Of a stretch of 64,000 nt of DNA, positions 51,739 to 62,454 are shown piece after piece. The stretch is from the NCBI RefSeq assembly GCF_040049255.1, contig NZ_JBDZDR010000005.1, positions 186,001-250,000 on the forward strand, written 5' to 3'. This DNA is from Pseudaminobacter sp040049255. Its GTDB lineage: Bacteria > Pseudomonadota > Alphaproteobacteria > Rhizobiales > Rhizobiaceae. A program made the translations under genes and the position numbers. The notes under the pieces were generated by a model. That model had not been told where the DNA came from. It ran no database searches and saw nothing but the letters and a program-made list of their open reading frames with translations. Every line of letters starts with the position of its first letter. Position 1 is the stretch's first letter.

Positions 51739-53643
51739 ATGAAGAGACTGAATTTGCGCGCAAGTGTTCTTGCGCTCGCCGCAACCGGCTGTGCGGCAAT
51801 CGTGTTCCCCCAGACCGCATCGGCCGAGCAGGTCGATGATGACACCACGCTTCTGGAGCGGGTCGTCGTGACCACGCCGCTGAGGCGAGAAAGCTCGCTG
51901 GCGGGTTCGACGTCTTCCGTCACCGTGATCGATGCCAAGGAGATCGAGCAATCTGCCGCGCCGGACCTGCCGTCGCTGTTGAGGGCCCACACCGGCGTGT
52001 CCATCGTCTCCTATGGCGGTCAGGGAGCCGCGGCCAATATCCACATGCGTGGCATGTCGGCCAGCCAGACGCTGGTTCTCATCAACGGCGTGCGGGCAAG
52101 CGCGGCCACGACCGGAACCGCCTCGATCTTCAACATTCCGCTGAGCGCCATCGAGCGCATCGAAGTGGCCAAGGGGGCGCATTCGGCGCAATATGGCGCC
52201 GACGCCATGGGCGGCGTCGTCAACATCATCACCAGGCAGGGCGGCCCCTGCGCCGATGGCCGCGATGCCTGCGCCAGCGTGACGACCGGCATCACCCACC
52301 CCTGGGGCGGCTACGTTTCCGGCTCCGCTCAAGGACGTACCTCCAACGGGATGGACTACTCGGTCGGCGGCAGTATTCTCGGCACCCGCGGCTACGACTT
52401 CACCACGCCGCTCGCCTGGGACCACGAACCGGGCGACGAAGGCTTTCTCCAAGGCTCGTTGAACCTGTCGCTGTCGAAGGATTTCGATTGGGGCAGGCTC
52501 TACGCCGATGGCCTTTTTGCAGCTGGCCGCAGCCAGTATGACAGCGCCTATCCCTTCGACAACGAGGTTGATGCCAGCACCTTCGCCGGAAAGCTCGGCG
52601 CGCAGATCCTGCACGCGGACGACTGGACCTCGACCGTCGAAGCAAGCTCGGGGCTCGACTACTCGACCAATTTCCGCAAGGGAGTGGCCGGCGGCACCAA
52701 GTACGACACGCAGCGCCACGGCATATTCGCCTCGACGGAGAAAGGTTTCCAGACCGGCAGCGTGGCGCATATCCTGGCCGGCGGCATCGAGGCCTATCGC
52801 GAGCACGTCGATTCCACGATCGACTACGCCGTCACTTCGCGCACGCTTGCCGCGGTGTTCAGCCAATATTCGCTGGAATACGAGGCGCTTCGCGTCGACA
52901 GCGGCATTCGCTACGACCACAACGAACAATTTGGCGGCGCGACGACCTACAATGTGGGTGCGAGCTACGACGTGCTGGCCGATCTGGTGCTGCGTGCATC
53001 CTTTGCCACCGGCTTCCGGGCGCCGACCTTCAACGAGCTGTACTATCCGGGCTTTTCCAATCCGAACCTGAAGCCGGAGAAGTCGCGCTCCTATGAGGTC
53101 GGGCTGAACTGGCAGGCGTCCGCCGGCACCAGTCTGGACCTCGCCTTTTACCAGACCTGGGTGACCGACGCGATCGCCTCCTTTGCGCCGAGCTATACGC
53201 CCGAGAACGTTGCCCGCGCCCGCATCACCGGGTTCGAGGCGGCGCTGGCCCACCAGTTCAGCGAGGAATGGAGCGGCAAGACGACACTCGACATCCGCCA
53301 GCCGCTGAACCAGGACACCGGCAACTATCTTCCCTACCGCGACCTCTTCAAGGCTACCGCCGAGCTGAACTACAGCCCGACGGAAGCGCTCAACCTTTCG
53401 GCCAGGCTGCTCTATGGCGCGGCGCGCTACGCCGATGCCGCAAACACGGGGAAGCTGGCGGACTATGTGACGGTGGACTTCACGGCGCTCTACTCTCTGG
53501 ATTCCCAATCCCAGCTCAAGCTGTCCGTCGAGAACGTCTTCGACGAGCAATATTTGACCGCCGCAGATGGTGTTCCGCCATATTCTCAGGGATATCTCGC
53601 GCCGGGGCGTACAATCGGGTTGAGCTTCACTCGAAACTTCTGA
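51739..53643 (+). CDS. btuB: TonB-dependent vitamin B12 receptor BtuB
   Basis: 634 residues with a signal peptide ending ASAEQ. TonB box region ERVVVTTPLR, plug domain (DLPSLLRAHTGVSIVSYGGQG and IERIEVAKGAHSAQYGADAMGGVVNIIT), then a 22-strand barrel ending in aromatic TRNF. The cobalamin riboswitch upstream and btuFCD downstream settle the substrate. Imports cobalamin across the outer membrane using TonB energy. Confidence 0.95.
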   Translation: MKRLNLRASVLALAATGCAAIVFPQTASAEQVDDDTTLLERVVVTTPLRRESSLAGSTSSVTVIDAKEIEQSAAPDLPSLLRAHTGVSIVSYGGQGAAANIHMRGMSASQTLVLINGVRASAATTGTASIFNIPLSAIERIEVAKGAHSAQYGADAMGGVVNIITRQGGPCADGRDACASVTTGITHPWGGYVSGSAQGRTSNGMDYSVGGSILGTRGYDFTTPLAWDHEPGDEGFLQGSLNLSLSKDFDWGRLYADGLFAAGRSQYDSAYPFDNEVDASTFAGKLGAQILHADDWTSTVEASSGLDYSTNFRKGVAGGTKYDTQRHGIFASTEKGFQTGSVAHILAGGIEAYREHVDSTIDYAVTSRTLAAVFSQYSLEYEALRVDSGIRYDHNEQFGGATTYNVGASYDVLADLVLRASFATGFRAPTFNELYYPGFSNPNLKPEKSRSYEVGLNWQASAGTSLDLAFYQTWVTDAIASFAPSYTPENVARARITGFEAALAHQFSEEWSGKTTLDIRQPLNQDTGNYLPYRDLFKATAELNYSPTEALNLSARLLYGAARYADAANTGKLADYVTVDFTALYSLDSQSQLKLSVENVFDEQYLTAADGVPPYSQGYLAPGRTIGLSFTRNF

Positions 53644-53722
53644 GTTTGAAGCTGGCCCGGCACAACGGGCTCTCGTTTGAAGGCATGCGATGGGACTGGC
53701 TGAAGGGACAAGGCGGAGAGCG

Positions 53723-54586
53723 ATGACCGGGGCGGGACCTTCACTGCGGGTGATCGCCGTGGCCGTGGCAATTGCCATCGCATCAGCGGTCTCCGCGCCG
53801 GTCTTCGCAGCGCAGCCGCCCCATCGTGTCGTGTCGCTGAATGTCTGTACCGACCAGCTCGCCATGCTGATTGCGGGCGAGGGGCAGCTCTATTCGGTGT
53901 CCAATCTGGCGACGGATCCGACCGCATCGGTGCTGGCCGATGCGGCCGCGAGCTATGTGGTCAATCACGGCCTGGCCGAGGAAATCTTCCTGATGTCGCC
54001 GGACCTCATTGTGGCGGGCACCTACACCACCCGGACGACTGTCGATCTGTTGCGCCGGCTCGGACTGCGCGTGGAGGAGTTCGCACCGGCAGACTCCTTT
54101 GAGGACATTCGCACGCAAATCGCCCGCATGGGCGAGATGCTGGGGCAACAGGAAAAGGCCGCGGCGCTGGTTTCCGGCATGGATGCGGAGCTGGCGCGCC
54201 TCCGCGCGCAGCCTGCATCAAACCGCTCGATCGCGCTCTACTACACCGACGGCTACACCTCCGGTGCCGGCACGCTGGTGGATGAAACGGTGAGGGCGGC
54301 GGGCCTCCGGAACATTGCCGACAGGCTGGGCCTGGCCGGCACCACCAAGCTGCCGCTGGAGTTGCTGGCACTCGAGAATCCGGACCTGGTTTTCACCAGC
54401 CGGGAGCAATACGGCGCGCCGGCGCTGGCGGGGCAGGGCTATGTCCACCCCGCCTTCAAGGCGGTGACGGCTGGAAAGAAGGCAGTCAACGTCCCGGCCA
54501 AATACACGATCTGCGGGGCGCCCTTCACGCTGGAAGCAGTGCGCATCATGAGGGAAGCGGCGCGGACCGTTGAGGAGGTCAGATGA
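53723..54586 (+). CDS. btuF: Vitamin B12-binding periplasmic protein BtuF
   Basis: 287 residues from the ATG at 53723, with GGAG six bases upstream. Signal peptide up to VFAAQ, then the class III binding fold with PHRVVSLNVCTDQLAMLI and the middle stretch LMSPDLIVAG. It hands cobalamin from BtuB to the BtuCD importer. The stop overlaps btuC by four bases. Confidence 0.9.
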   Translation: MTGAGPSLRVIAVAVAIAIASAVSAPVFAAQPPHRVVSLNVCTDQLAMLIAGEGQLYSVSNLATDPTASVLADAAASYVVNHGLAEEIFLMSPDLIVAGTYTTRTTVDLLRRLGLRVEEFAPADSFEDIRTQIARMGEMLGQQEKAAALVSGMDAELARLRAQPASNRSIALYYTDGYTSGAGTLVDETVRAAGLRNIADRLGLAGTTKLPLELLALENPDLVFTSREQYGAPALAGQGYVHPAFKAVTAGKKAVNVPAKYTICGAPFTLEAVRIMREAARTVEEVR

Positions 54587-55584
54587 GCGAGACCGCGCGC
54601 TTTCGGCTGCTTCTCTTCCTGCTAGGCGTAACCGTGCTGCTGCTGTTTGGCCTCTCGCTCACGGTCGGCCCGGCGGCAATCGGCTTCGGCGAAAGCATTG
54701 CTGCGCTGTTTTCCGACAAGGCCGAGCCGATGGCGCTGATCATGCAGGAAATCCGCCTGCCACGCGCGCTCCTCGGCCTGATGATCGGCGCCACGCTCGG
54801 TCTCTCCGGTGCGGTTCTGCAGGGCTATCTGCGCAATCCGCTGGCGGAGCCCGCGCTGCTCGGCGTCAGCGCTTCGGCTTCGCTGGGCGCGGTGATCGCG
54901 ATCTATACCGGCTTCTCCGCCGTCTTCCCGCTCGGCCTGCCGCTGGCCGCCTTGGCCGGCGCGGTGGTCGCGGTCGTGGTGGTGCAAGCCATGGCCGGCA
55001 TGCGCGGCAGCGCGTTGACGGTCATCCTCGCCGGCGTGGCAGTGTCGAGCTTTGCCGCTTCCATGACCTCGCTGGCGCTCAACCTGTCACCCAATCCCTT
55101 CGCCGCGGTCGAAATCATGTTCTGGATGCTGGGCTCGCTCGCCGACCGTTCGATGACGCATGTCTGGCTCGCCGGGCCCTTCATGCTGGCCGGCTGGGCG
55201 ATGCTGGCAAGCGTTGGGCGCTCGCTCGATACGCTGACGCTCGGCAGAGACGCCGCCGCCAGCATGGGGGTCAATCTGCGCCGGGTGCAGTTGCTGGCCG
55301 TGCTGGGCACGGCCGCTTCCGTGGGGGCGGCCACCGCCGTGGCCGGCGCCATCGGCTTCGTCGGCCTCGTCGTGCCGCATTTGTTGCGGCCGCTGGTAGG
55401 GGCGCGACCGTCGCACCTCTTGCCCGCGAGCGCGCTGGGCGGCGCGTGCGTGCTGCTCGCCGCCGATATCCTGGTGCGTGTCATCACGCCGGAAAAGGAC
55501 CTGAAGCTCGGCGTGCTTACCGCAATTGTCGGCGCGCCGTTCTTCCTCTGGCTCGTCTACCGCACGCGGAGGACCCTGTTGTGA
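54583..55584 (+). CDS. btuC: Vitamin B12 ABC transporter permease BtuC (FecCD family)
   Basis: 333 residues with about ten membrane helices. FecCD signatures: IRLPRALLGLMIGATLGLSGAV, GAVLQGYLRNPLAEPALLGVS and GFVGLVVPHLLRPLVG. Overlaps btuF and btuD by four bases each, so the three are translated together. Confidence 0.94.
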   Translation: MSETARFRLLLFLLGVTVLLLFGLSLTVGPAAIGFGESIAALFSDKAEPMALIMQEIRLPRALLGLMIGATLGLSGAVLQGYLRNPLAEPALLGVSASASLGAVIAIYTGFSAVFPLGLPLAALAGAVVAVVVVQAMAGMRGSALTVILAGVAVSSFAASMTSLALNLSPNPFAAVEIMFWMLGSLADRSMTHVWLAGPFMLAGWAMLASVGRSLDTLTLGRDAAASMGVNLRRVQLLAVLGTAASVGAATAVAGAIGFVGLVVPHLLRPLVGARPSHLLPASALGGACVLLAADILVRVITPEKDLKLGVLTAIVGAPFFLWLVYRTRRTLL

Positions 55585-56357
55585 GCCTGCTGTCGGTGGA
55601 AAACCTGCACGCTTCGCTTGGGCGCAGAACGGTGCTGAACGGCATTTCCTTCCACGTCGGCGAAGGCGAGTTCGTCGGGCTGATCGGCCCCAACGGTGCG
55701 GGCAAGTCCACGCTGCTTCGGGCGGCCCTCGGGCTCATCGCCGCGCAGGGGAAAGTCACCATCGCCGGGCAAGATGTCGCCGCGATGACCGCGCGGGAGC
55801 GGGCGCGCCGCATCGCCTATCTGCCGCAGGAGCGCGAGATCGGCTGGCCCGTTTCCGTCGAGACCGTGGTTTCGCTCGGCAGGGCGCCACACCGGCCGGC
55901 CTTTGCCGGCCTCGACGCCACCGACAGGGCGCAGATCGAAGAAGCGATCCGGCGCATGGAACTGGAAGCGTTTCGCCATCGCACGGCGACCGAGCTTTCG
56001 GGCGGCGAGAAGGCGCGGGTGCTGATCGCGAGGGCGCTGGCGCAGGATGCGCCGCTCCTGCTTGCCGACGAGCCGACGGCAGGGCTCGACCCCTCGCACC
56101 AGATTGCATCGATGCGGCTGTTTGCCGAGCTTGCCGGGGAAGGGCGCGGGGTGGTCGCGTCGCTGCACGATCTCAGCCTCGCTGCGCGCTGGTGCACGCG
56201 CCTGATCCTGCTCAACAAAGGCGCCATCATTGCTGATGGAACGCCCGGGGAGGTGTTGACGCGGGAGCGCCTGCGCGCGGTTTACGGCGTCGAAGCCCAT
56301 CTCTCAGAGGCCGCCGGTGGCATGCTGGTCGTGCCTCTGGACATGGCCGCGAGGTGA
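55581..56357 (+). CDS. btuD: Vitamin B12 ABC transporter ATP-binding protein BtuD
   Basis: 258 residues from GTG at 55581, overlapping the btuC stop (GTGA). Walker A GPNGAGKST, signature ELSGGEKARVLIARAL, Walker B LLADEPTAGLDP. FecE/BtuD type. Ends the operon and is convergent with polA; no clear terminator lies in the 69-base gap. Confidence 0.94.
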   Translation: MSLLSVENLHASLGRRTVLNGISFHVGEGEFVGLIGPNGAGKSTLLRAALGLIAAQGKVTIAGQDVAAMTARERARRIAYLPQEREIGWPVSVETVVSLGRAPHRPAFAGLDATDRAQIEEAIRRMELEAFRHRTATELSGGEKARVLIARALAQDAPLLLADEPTAGLDPSHQIASMRLFAELAGEGRGVVASLHDLSLAARWCTRLILLNKGAIIADGTPGEVLTRERLRAVYGVEAHLSEAAGGMLVVPLDMAAR

Positions 56358-56426
56358 CGCGAGCCGCCGCCGGGCATGGCAACCGGCGGGGGCTGACGAT
56401 TCACGGGGCCGTTGAGATGACGAGGC

Positions 56427-59390
56427 TCAGTGCGCCTCGTCCCAGTTGTTTGCGGCCCGGGCCTCGACCTGCAGCGGTACCTTAAGCGCCACGGCCGGCA
56501 TGGCCGCGCTCTCCATTACGGTGCGCACCACCGGCAGCGTCGCCTCGACCTCGGCCTCCGGCACCTCGAAGATCAGCTCGTCATGCACCTGCAGCAGCAT
56601 GCGGGCGCCGAGGCCGGCTTCCGGAAGCGCCGTTTCCATCCGCACCATGGCGCGACGGATGATGTCGGCGGCCGATCCCTGGATCGGCGCGTTGATCGCC
56701 GCGCGCTCGTTGAAGGAACGGATCTGCGGGTTGGACGCGCGGATCTCCGGATAATGCGCCCGCCGCCCGAAGATGGTCTCGACATAGCCCTTGTCGCGGG
56801 CGAATGCCTTGGTGCTCTCCATATAGTCGCGAATGCCCGGGAAACGCTCGAAATAGCGCTTGATGTACTCGCCGGCTTCCTCGCGCGGGATCGAAAGCTG
56901 GTTGGCAAGGCCGAAGGCCGAGATGCCATAGATGATGCCGAAATTGATCGCCTTGGCGCGGCGGCGCACCTCTGGCGGCATTCCGGCCACCGGTACGCCG
57001 AACATTTCCGACGCGGTCATGGCGTGGATGTCGATGCCGTCGGAAAAGGCCTGCCTGAGCTGCGGAATTTCGGCGACGTGTGCAAGCACCCGCAGCTCGA
57101 TCTGGCTGTAGTCGGCCGACACCAGCTTGTTGCCCTTGTCGGCAATGAAAGCGGTGCGGATCCGCCGCCCTTCGGCCGTGCGGATCGGAATGTTCTGCAG
57201 GTTGGGCTCGGACGACGACAGCCGGCCGGTGGTGGTGGCGGCCAGCGCGTAGGAAGTGTGCACGCGCTTGGTCTCGGGGTGGATGTATCCCGGCAAGGCG
57301 TCGGTGTAGGTCGATTTCAGCTTGGTAAGCTGGCGCCAGTCGACGATCTTGCGCGGCAGCTCGTGGCCCGCGGCAGCCAGGTCTTCCAGAACCTGCGCCG
57401 AGGTCGACCACTGGCCGGTCTTGGTCTTGGAACCGCCGGGCAGGCCCATCTTGCCGAACAGGATGTCGCCAAGCTGCTTGGGCGAGCCGATGTTCAGCTT
57501 CTCGCCGGCGAGGCGGTAGATTTCGTCCTCCAGCGCCGCCGCGCCCTGTGCCAGTTCGCCCGAAAGCCGGCTCAGGATCTGGCGATCGACGGAAATGCCT
57601 CGCTGCTCCATCTGCGCCAGCACCGGCACCAGAGGTCGCTCCAGCCGCTCGTAGACCGAGACCACGCCCTTTGCCGCCAGGCGCGGTTTCAGCACGCGCC
57701 AGAGGCGCAGGGTCACGTCGGCATGCTCGCCGCCGTAGCGGGTGGCCTTTTCGATGTCGACGAGATCGAAGGACGTCATCGACCTGCCGCTGCCGGCCAC
57801 TTCCTTGTGGGGAATGGTCTTGTGGCCCAGCCAGCGTTCGGCAAGCGCGTCCATGCCATGGCCGCCTGCGCCGGCTTCGAGCGCGTAGGAAATCAGCATC
57901 GTGTCGTCATAGGGCGCGATGTCGATGCCGTGCCGGTTCATTACGACGAGGTCGTATTTCAGGTCATGGCCGATCTTCAGGACGGCCGGGTTCTCCAGCA
58001 GCGGCTTGACGAGCGCCAATGCGTCGCGGATGTCGATCTGGTTGTCGACCAGGCCGCCGCCGAGCAGGTCGCCCTGGCCGTTCTTGTGGTTGAGCGGCAC
58101 ATAGGCGGCGCGGCCGGAGCGCGTGGCGAGTGAAAGCCCGCACAGTTCGGCAAGCATCGGGTCGAGCGACGTCGTCTCGGTGTTGAAGGCCACCACGCCG
58201 GCCACAGTGGCCTCCGCCGCCCAGTCCGCCAGGGTCTGCAGATCGCGTATGCAGGCATAGGCGTCGGGATTTATCTTTTCGGCGACTGCAGCATGGGCGC
58301 GCGCCTCGGCAAGGGCTGCAGGAGAAAGCGCTTCCGCGCGCCCCGCAGCCGCTTCCGGGGAAGGTGCTGTCGCCGCGGCGCCCGCTTCGGCGGCAGGCGC
58401 GGTGGTGGAAACAGGCGCGAGGCCGAGATCCAGGTCCGGCCCATGCGCCTCCTTCCCCCATTGCACGACCACACGCGCCGGCTCGATTTCGGAAGGCTCG
58501 GCGCCGGTGGCTTCGGCCACGCGGCGGGTCAGCGACGAAAACTCCATCGCCTTGAGGAAGGAGATCAGCTTGGGGCCGTTCGGCGGCTGGAGCAGAAATT
58601 CGCTCAGCTCTTCCTTCACCGGCACGTCGTTCCTGAGCTTGACCAGTTCGCGCGAGATGCGCGCCTTGTCGGCGTTCTCGATGATCGACTGGCGACGCTT
58701 GTCCTGCTTGATCTCGCCGGCGCGGGCCAGCAGCGTATCGAGGTCGCCGAACTGCTCCAGCAGTTGCGCGGCGGTTTTCGGGCCGATGCCCGGCACCCCG
58801 GGCACGTTGTCGACCGAGTCGCCGGTCAGCGCCTGCAGGTCGATCATCTTCTCGGGCGGCACGCCCCATTTCTCGACGACCTCGGGCACGCCGATATGGC
58901 GGTCCTTCATCGGGTCGTACATGGCGACCGACGGCCCGACGAGCTGCATCAGGTCCTTGTCGGACGAAACGATGGTGGTATCGCCGCCGGCCTCGCAGGC
59001 GAGCCGCGCATAGGTCGCGATGAGGTCGTCGGCTTCATAGCCCTGCATTTCCAGGCACGGCACGTCGAAGGCTCGCGTTGCCTGGCGGATCAGGCCGAAT
59101 TGCGGAACGAGGTCCTCCGGCGGCGCCGAGCGGTTGGCCTTGTAGTGCTCGTAGACGTCATTGCGGAACGTCTTCGACGAATGGTCGAAGATCACAGCGA
59201 AATGCGTGGGCACAGTGCCCGCTTCGGTGTCGCGGGCGTCTTTCATCAGCTTCCACAGCATGTTGCAGAAGCCGGAAACCGCACCGACCGGAAGGCTGTC
59301 CGACTTGCGCGTCAGCGGAGGCAGCGCGTGATAGGCGCGGAAGATGTATCCGGAGCCGTCGATGAGGAAGAGGTGATCGCCTTTTTTCAT
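56427..59390 (-). CDS. polA: DNA polymerase I with an apparently degenerate proofreading site
   Basis: 987 residues with 5' nuclease (1-290), 3'-5' exonuclease (about 375-580) and polymerase (580-987) domains. The polymerase is intact: motif A DYSQIELR, motif B RRRAKAINFGIIYG, motif C VHDELIF. In the exonuclease domain, positions matching E. coli D355, N420 and D501 are N403, D476 and H556, while E405, D480 and Y552 are kept. With D355 and D501 both changed, two-metal proofreading should be lost or weak. The 5' nuclease metal carboxylates (YEADD, SSDKDL) look normal. Confidence 0.96.
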   Translation of the reverse strand: MKKGDHLFLIDGSGYIFRAYHALPPLTRKSDSLPVGAVSGFCNMLWKLMKDARDTEAGTVPTHFAVIFDHSSKTFRNDVYEHYKANRSAPPEDLVPQFGLIRQATRAFDVPCLEMQGYEADDLIATYARLACEAGGDTTIVSSDKDLMQLVGPSVAMYDPMKDRHIGVPEVVEKWGVPPEKMIDLQALTGDSVDNVPGVPGIGPKTAAQLLEQFGDLDTLLARAGEIKQDKRRQSIIENADKARISRELVKLRNDVPVKEELSEFLLQPPNGPKLISFLKAMEFSSLTRRVAEATGAEPSEIEPARVVVQWGKEAHGPDLDLGLAPVSTTAPAAEAGAAATAPSPEAAAGRAEALSPAALAEARAHAAVAEKINPDAYACIRDLQTLADWAAEATVAGVVAFNTETTSLDPMLAELCGLSLATRSGRAAYVPLNHKNGQGDLLGGGLVDNQIDIRDALALVKPLLENPAVLKIGHDLKYDLVVMNRHGIDIAPYDDTMLISYALEAGAGGHGMDALAERWLGHKTIPHKEVAGSGRSMTSFDLVDIEKATRYGGEHADVTLRLWRVLKPRLAAKGVVSVYERLERPLVPVLAQMEQRGISVDRQILSRLSGELAQGAAALEDEIYRLAGEKLNIGSPKQLGDILFGKMGLPGGSKTKTGQWSTSAQVLEDLAAAGHELPRKIVDWRQLTKLKSTYTDALPGYIHPETKRVHTSYALAATTTGRLSSSEPNLQNIPIRTAEGRRIRTAFIADKGNKLVSADYSQIELRVLAHVAEIPQLRQAFSDGIDIHAMTASEMFGVPVAGMPPEVRRRAKAINFGIIYGISAFGLANQLSIPREEAGEYIKRYFERFPGIRDYMESTKAFARDKGYVETIFGRRAHYPEIRASNPQIRSFNERAAINAPIQGSAADIIRRAMVRMETALPEAGLGARMLLQVHDELIFEVPEAEVEATLPVVRTVMESAAMPAVALKVPLQVEARAANNWDEAH

Positions 59391-59570
59391 GGGCTAGCCC
59401 TATCGTGGAGGTCGTGAACTGTCCATTGCAAAGCTCGGGAAAGGCACTGCGTCCTGCCGTTTCCTGACGGCGTTTTGGCGATCACGGTTATGTTACGAAA
59501 GTGTAATGTGGGCGCCCTTGAATTGCCATCTTGAGCGCTCCAAATACCGGTCATCGGCAATCTTAGCCGA

Positions 59571-59652
59571 GTCCGGATAAGGCCCGTCCCCCGCCTGGAC
59601 CGGACGTTGCGGCAGCCTAATCCCCCCTCTCCGGGCTGCCGCACCCTTTTTT
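59571..59652 (+). ncRNA. Small RNA candidate beside polA, with C-rich loop and terminator
   Basis: Two hairpins of about 82 bases in all: GTCCGG/CCGGAC (59571-59605), then GCGGCAGCC/GGCTGCCGC (59609-59642) whose 16-base loop carries CCCCCCTCTCC, ending in TTTTTT at 59647-59652. There is no gene on this strand before it, so the terminator implies an independent transcript. A C-rich loop complementary to ribosome-binding sites and the position next to polA recall the rhizobial alpha-r8/MmgR family, from memory and unverified. The gap 59391-59808 has no coding gene. Confidence 0.6.
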
Positions 59653-59658
59653 GAAGTC

Positions 59659-59696
59659 GCCGCCGTGGTTCCCCTCCACCACGGCGGCATTTTTTT
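59659..59696 (+). terminator. Second strong hairpin with C-rich loop and seven T
   Basis: GCCGCCGTGGT and ACCACGGCGGC give an 11-bp perfect stem with loop TCCCCTCC, followed by A and seven T. It lies six bases after the first terminator; either a back-up terminator or the end of a longer form of the same RNA. Confidence 0.85.
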
Positions 59697-59808
59697 GGCC
59701 TCCGATATGGAGCGCCACGATCACGGCGATCATGGGTTGCCAACGGGCTTTCCATCAGCAGGTGCGTTGCTCTAGGGTGGCCTCCGCAGAATCGAAAGGC
59801 CATGAAGA

Positions 59809-61197
<1,389 letters not shown>

Positions 61198-61215
61198 TTT
61201 TTTGAAAGAACCAAG

Positions 61216-61833
61216 ATGACCATCCGCTTCCACAAGAACGACCTGCCGGATCTGTCCCACTACAATGTCGACGCAATTGCCATCGACACCGAGACGCTGG
61301 GCCTCAACCCGCATCGCGACAGGCTTTGCGTCGTGCAGATCTCGCCGGGCGATGGCTCGGCGGATGTCATCCAGATCGAGCGCGGGCAGAAGACCGCGCC
61401 CAACCTCGTCAAGCTGCTTGGCGACAACGGCATCACCAAGCTGTTCCACTACGGCCGTTTCGATCTGGCCGTGCTGTTCAACGCGTTCGGCGTCATGCCG
61501 GAGCCGGTGTTCTGCACCAAGATCGCTTCGCGGCTGACCCGCACCTACACCGATCGTCACGGGCTGAAGGACATCTGCTCCGAATTGCTGGGCGTCAGCC
61601 TGTCGAAGGTGCAGCAATCGTCCGATTGGGCGGCCGAAACGCTGTCCCCGGAACAGATTGAATATGCGGCCTCGGACGTTTTGTACTTGCATCGTCTGCG
61701 CGATGTGCTGGTGGCCAGATTGCAGCGCGACGGTCGCACGGCCGTGGCCGAAGCCTGTTTCCGCTTCCTGCCGGCGCGGGCACGGCTCGATCTGATGGGC
61801 TGGGAAGAGGCGGATATTTTCGCCCATAGCTGA
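61216..61833 (+). CDS. RNase D-like 3'-5' exonuclease (DEDDy)
   Basis: 205 residues, only the catalytic domain; full RNase D (~375 residues) has extra HRDC domains missing here. DEDDy residues: D and E in AIDTETLGL, D in FHYGRFDLAVL, and Y and D in YAASDVLYL. By family it trims 3' ends of RNA (or DNA) in the cytoplasm. Such short forms are common in alphaproteobacteria alongside a full-length RNase D. Confidence 0.92.
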   Translation: MTIRFHKNDLPDLSHYNVDAIAIDTETLGLNPHRDRLCVVQISPGDGSADVIQIERGQKTAPNLVKLLGDNGITKLFHYGRFDLAVLFNAFGVMPEPVFCTKIASRLTRTYTDRHGLKDICSELLGVSLSKVQQSSDWAAETLSPEQIEYAASDVLYLHRLRDVLVARLQRDGRTAVAEACFRFLPARARLDLMGWEEADIFAHS

Positions 61834-62056
61834 GTTCTTCTCAGCTTTTCTCAGGGCCAGATTCCAAACTATCGGTCGCGATCATGCCGGCGGCATAGGA
61901 TCGATAAAATTTGGAACAAAAACGAGACAAGGAGATTATCTGAGTTGATTTGCTGCGGCGATCGACCTTGCTCTGGCGCCGAAAATCCTTCGGTGAAAAC
62001 TTGCGCCGTATGTTTTTTTGAGCGATGATCAATTAACTGGGGGCTTGGAGGTGAGT

Positions 62057-62239
62057 ATGGTTTTCCTCGCACTCTGGATAATCTGCGCGGGCGTTACGGT
62101 CGTTATTTCCTCGTCAAAAGGATATAATGCGTTCATCTGGTTTCTGATCGGGATATTGCTTGGCCCGGTTGCTTTGTTGCTGTCTATATTTCTGCCTTTT
62201 TCCAAAAATTCACAGAACATCGGCAAGGGCATGCGCTGA
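62057..62239 (+). CDS. Small membrane protein of unknown function
   Basis: 60 residues from the ATG at 62057, chosen because GGAGG stands five bases before it; GTG at 62051 is too close to that site. Two membrane segments: VFLALWIICAGVTVVIS and FIWFLIGILLGPVALLLSIFL, joined by a short SKGYNA turn. The turn-helix pattern GYNAFIWFLIGILLGP occurs in many small bacterial membrane proteins with no assigned role. The surrounding ~600 bases are visibly richer in A+T than the neighbouring genes. Confidence 0.7.
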   Translation: MVFLALWIICAGVTVVISSSKGYNAFIWFLIGILLGPVALLLSIFLPFSKNSQNIGKGMR

Positions 62240-62454
62240 TCCACGCACGGCATTTGGCTGGCTGCAAAAGCTCGGGGGAATAACGTAACCACGGCTCCTG
62301 TGGGAATTCATCGACCAGCGTGAAGCAACATTGTGTTTGCCGGACTGCACGCCATCTGCGGCCTGGTCAGAGCTTTGTTGCTTAAGGGCTCCTTAAATCG
62401 CCGCATTTTAGTGTCCACTCGACGCCCATCAGGCGTGGACGGGCAGCGGACGGC

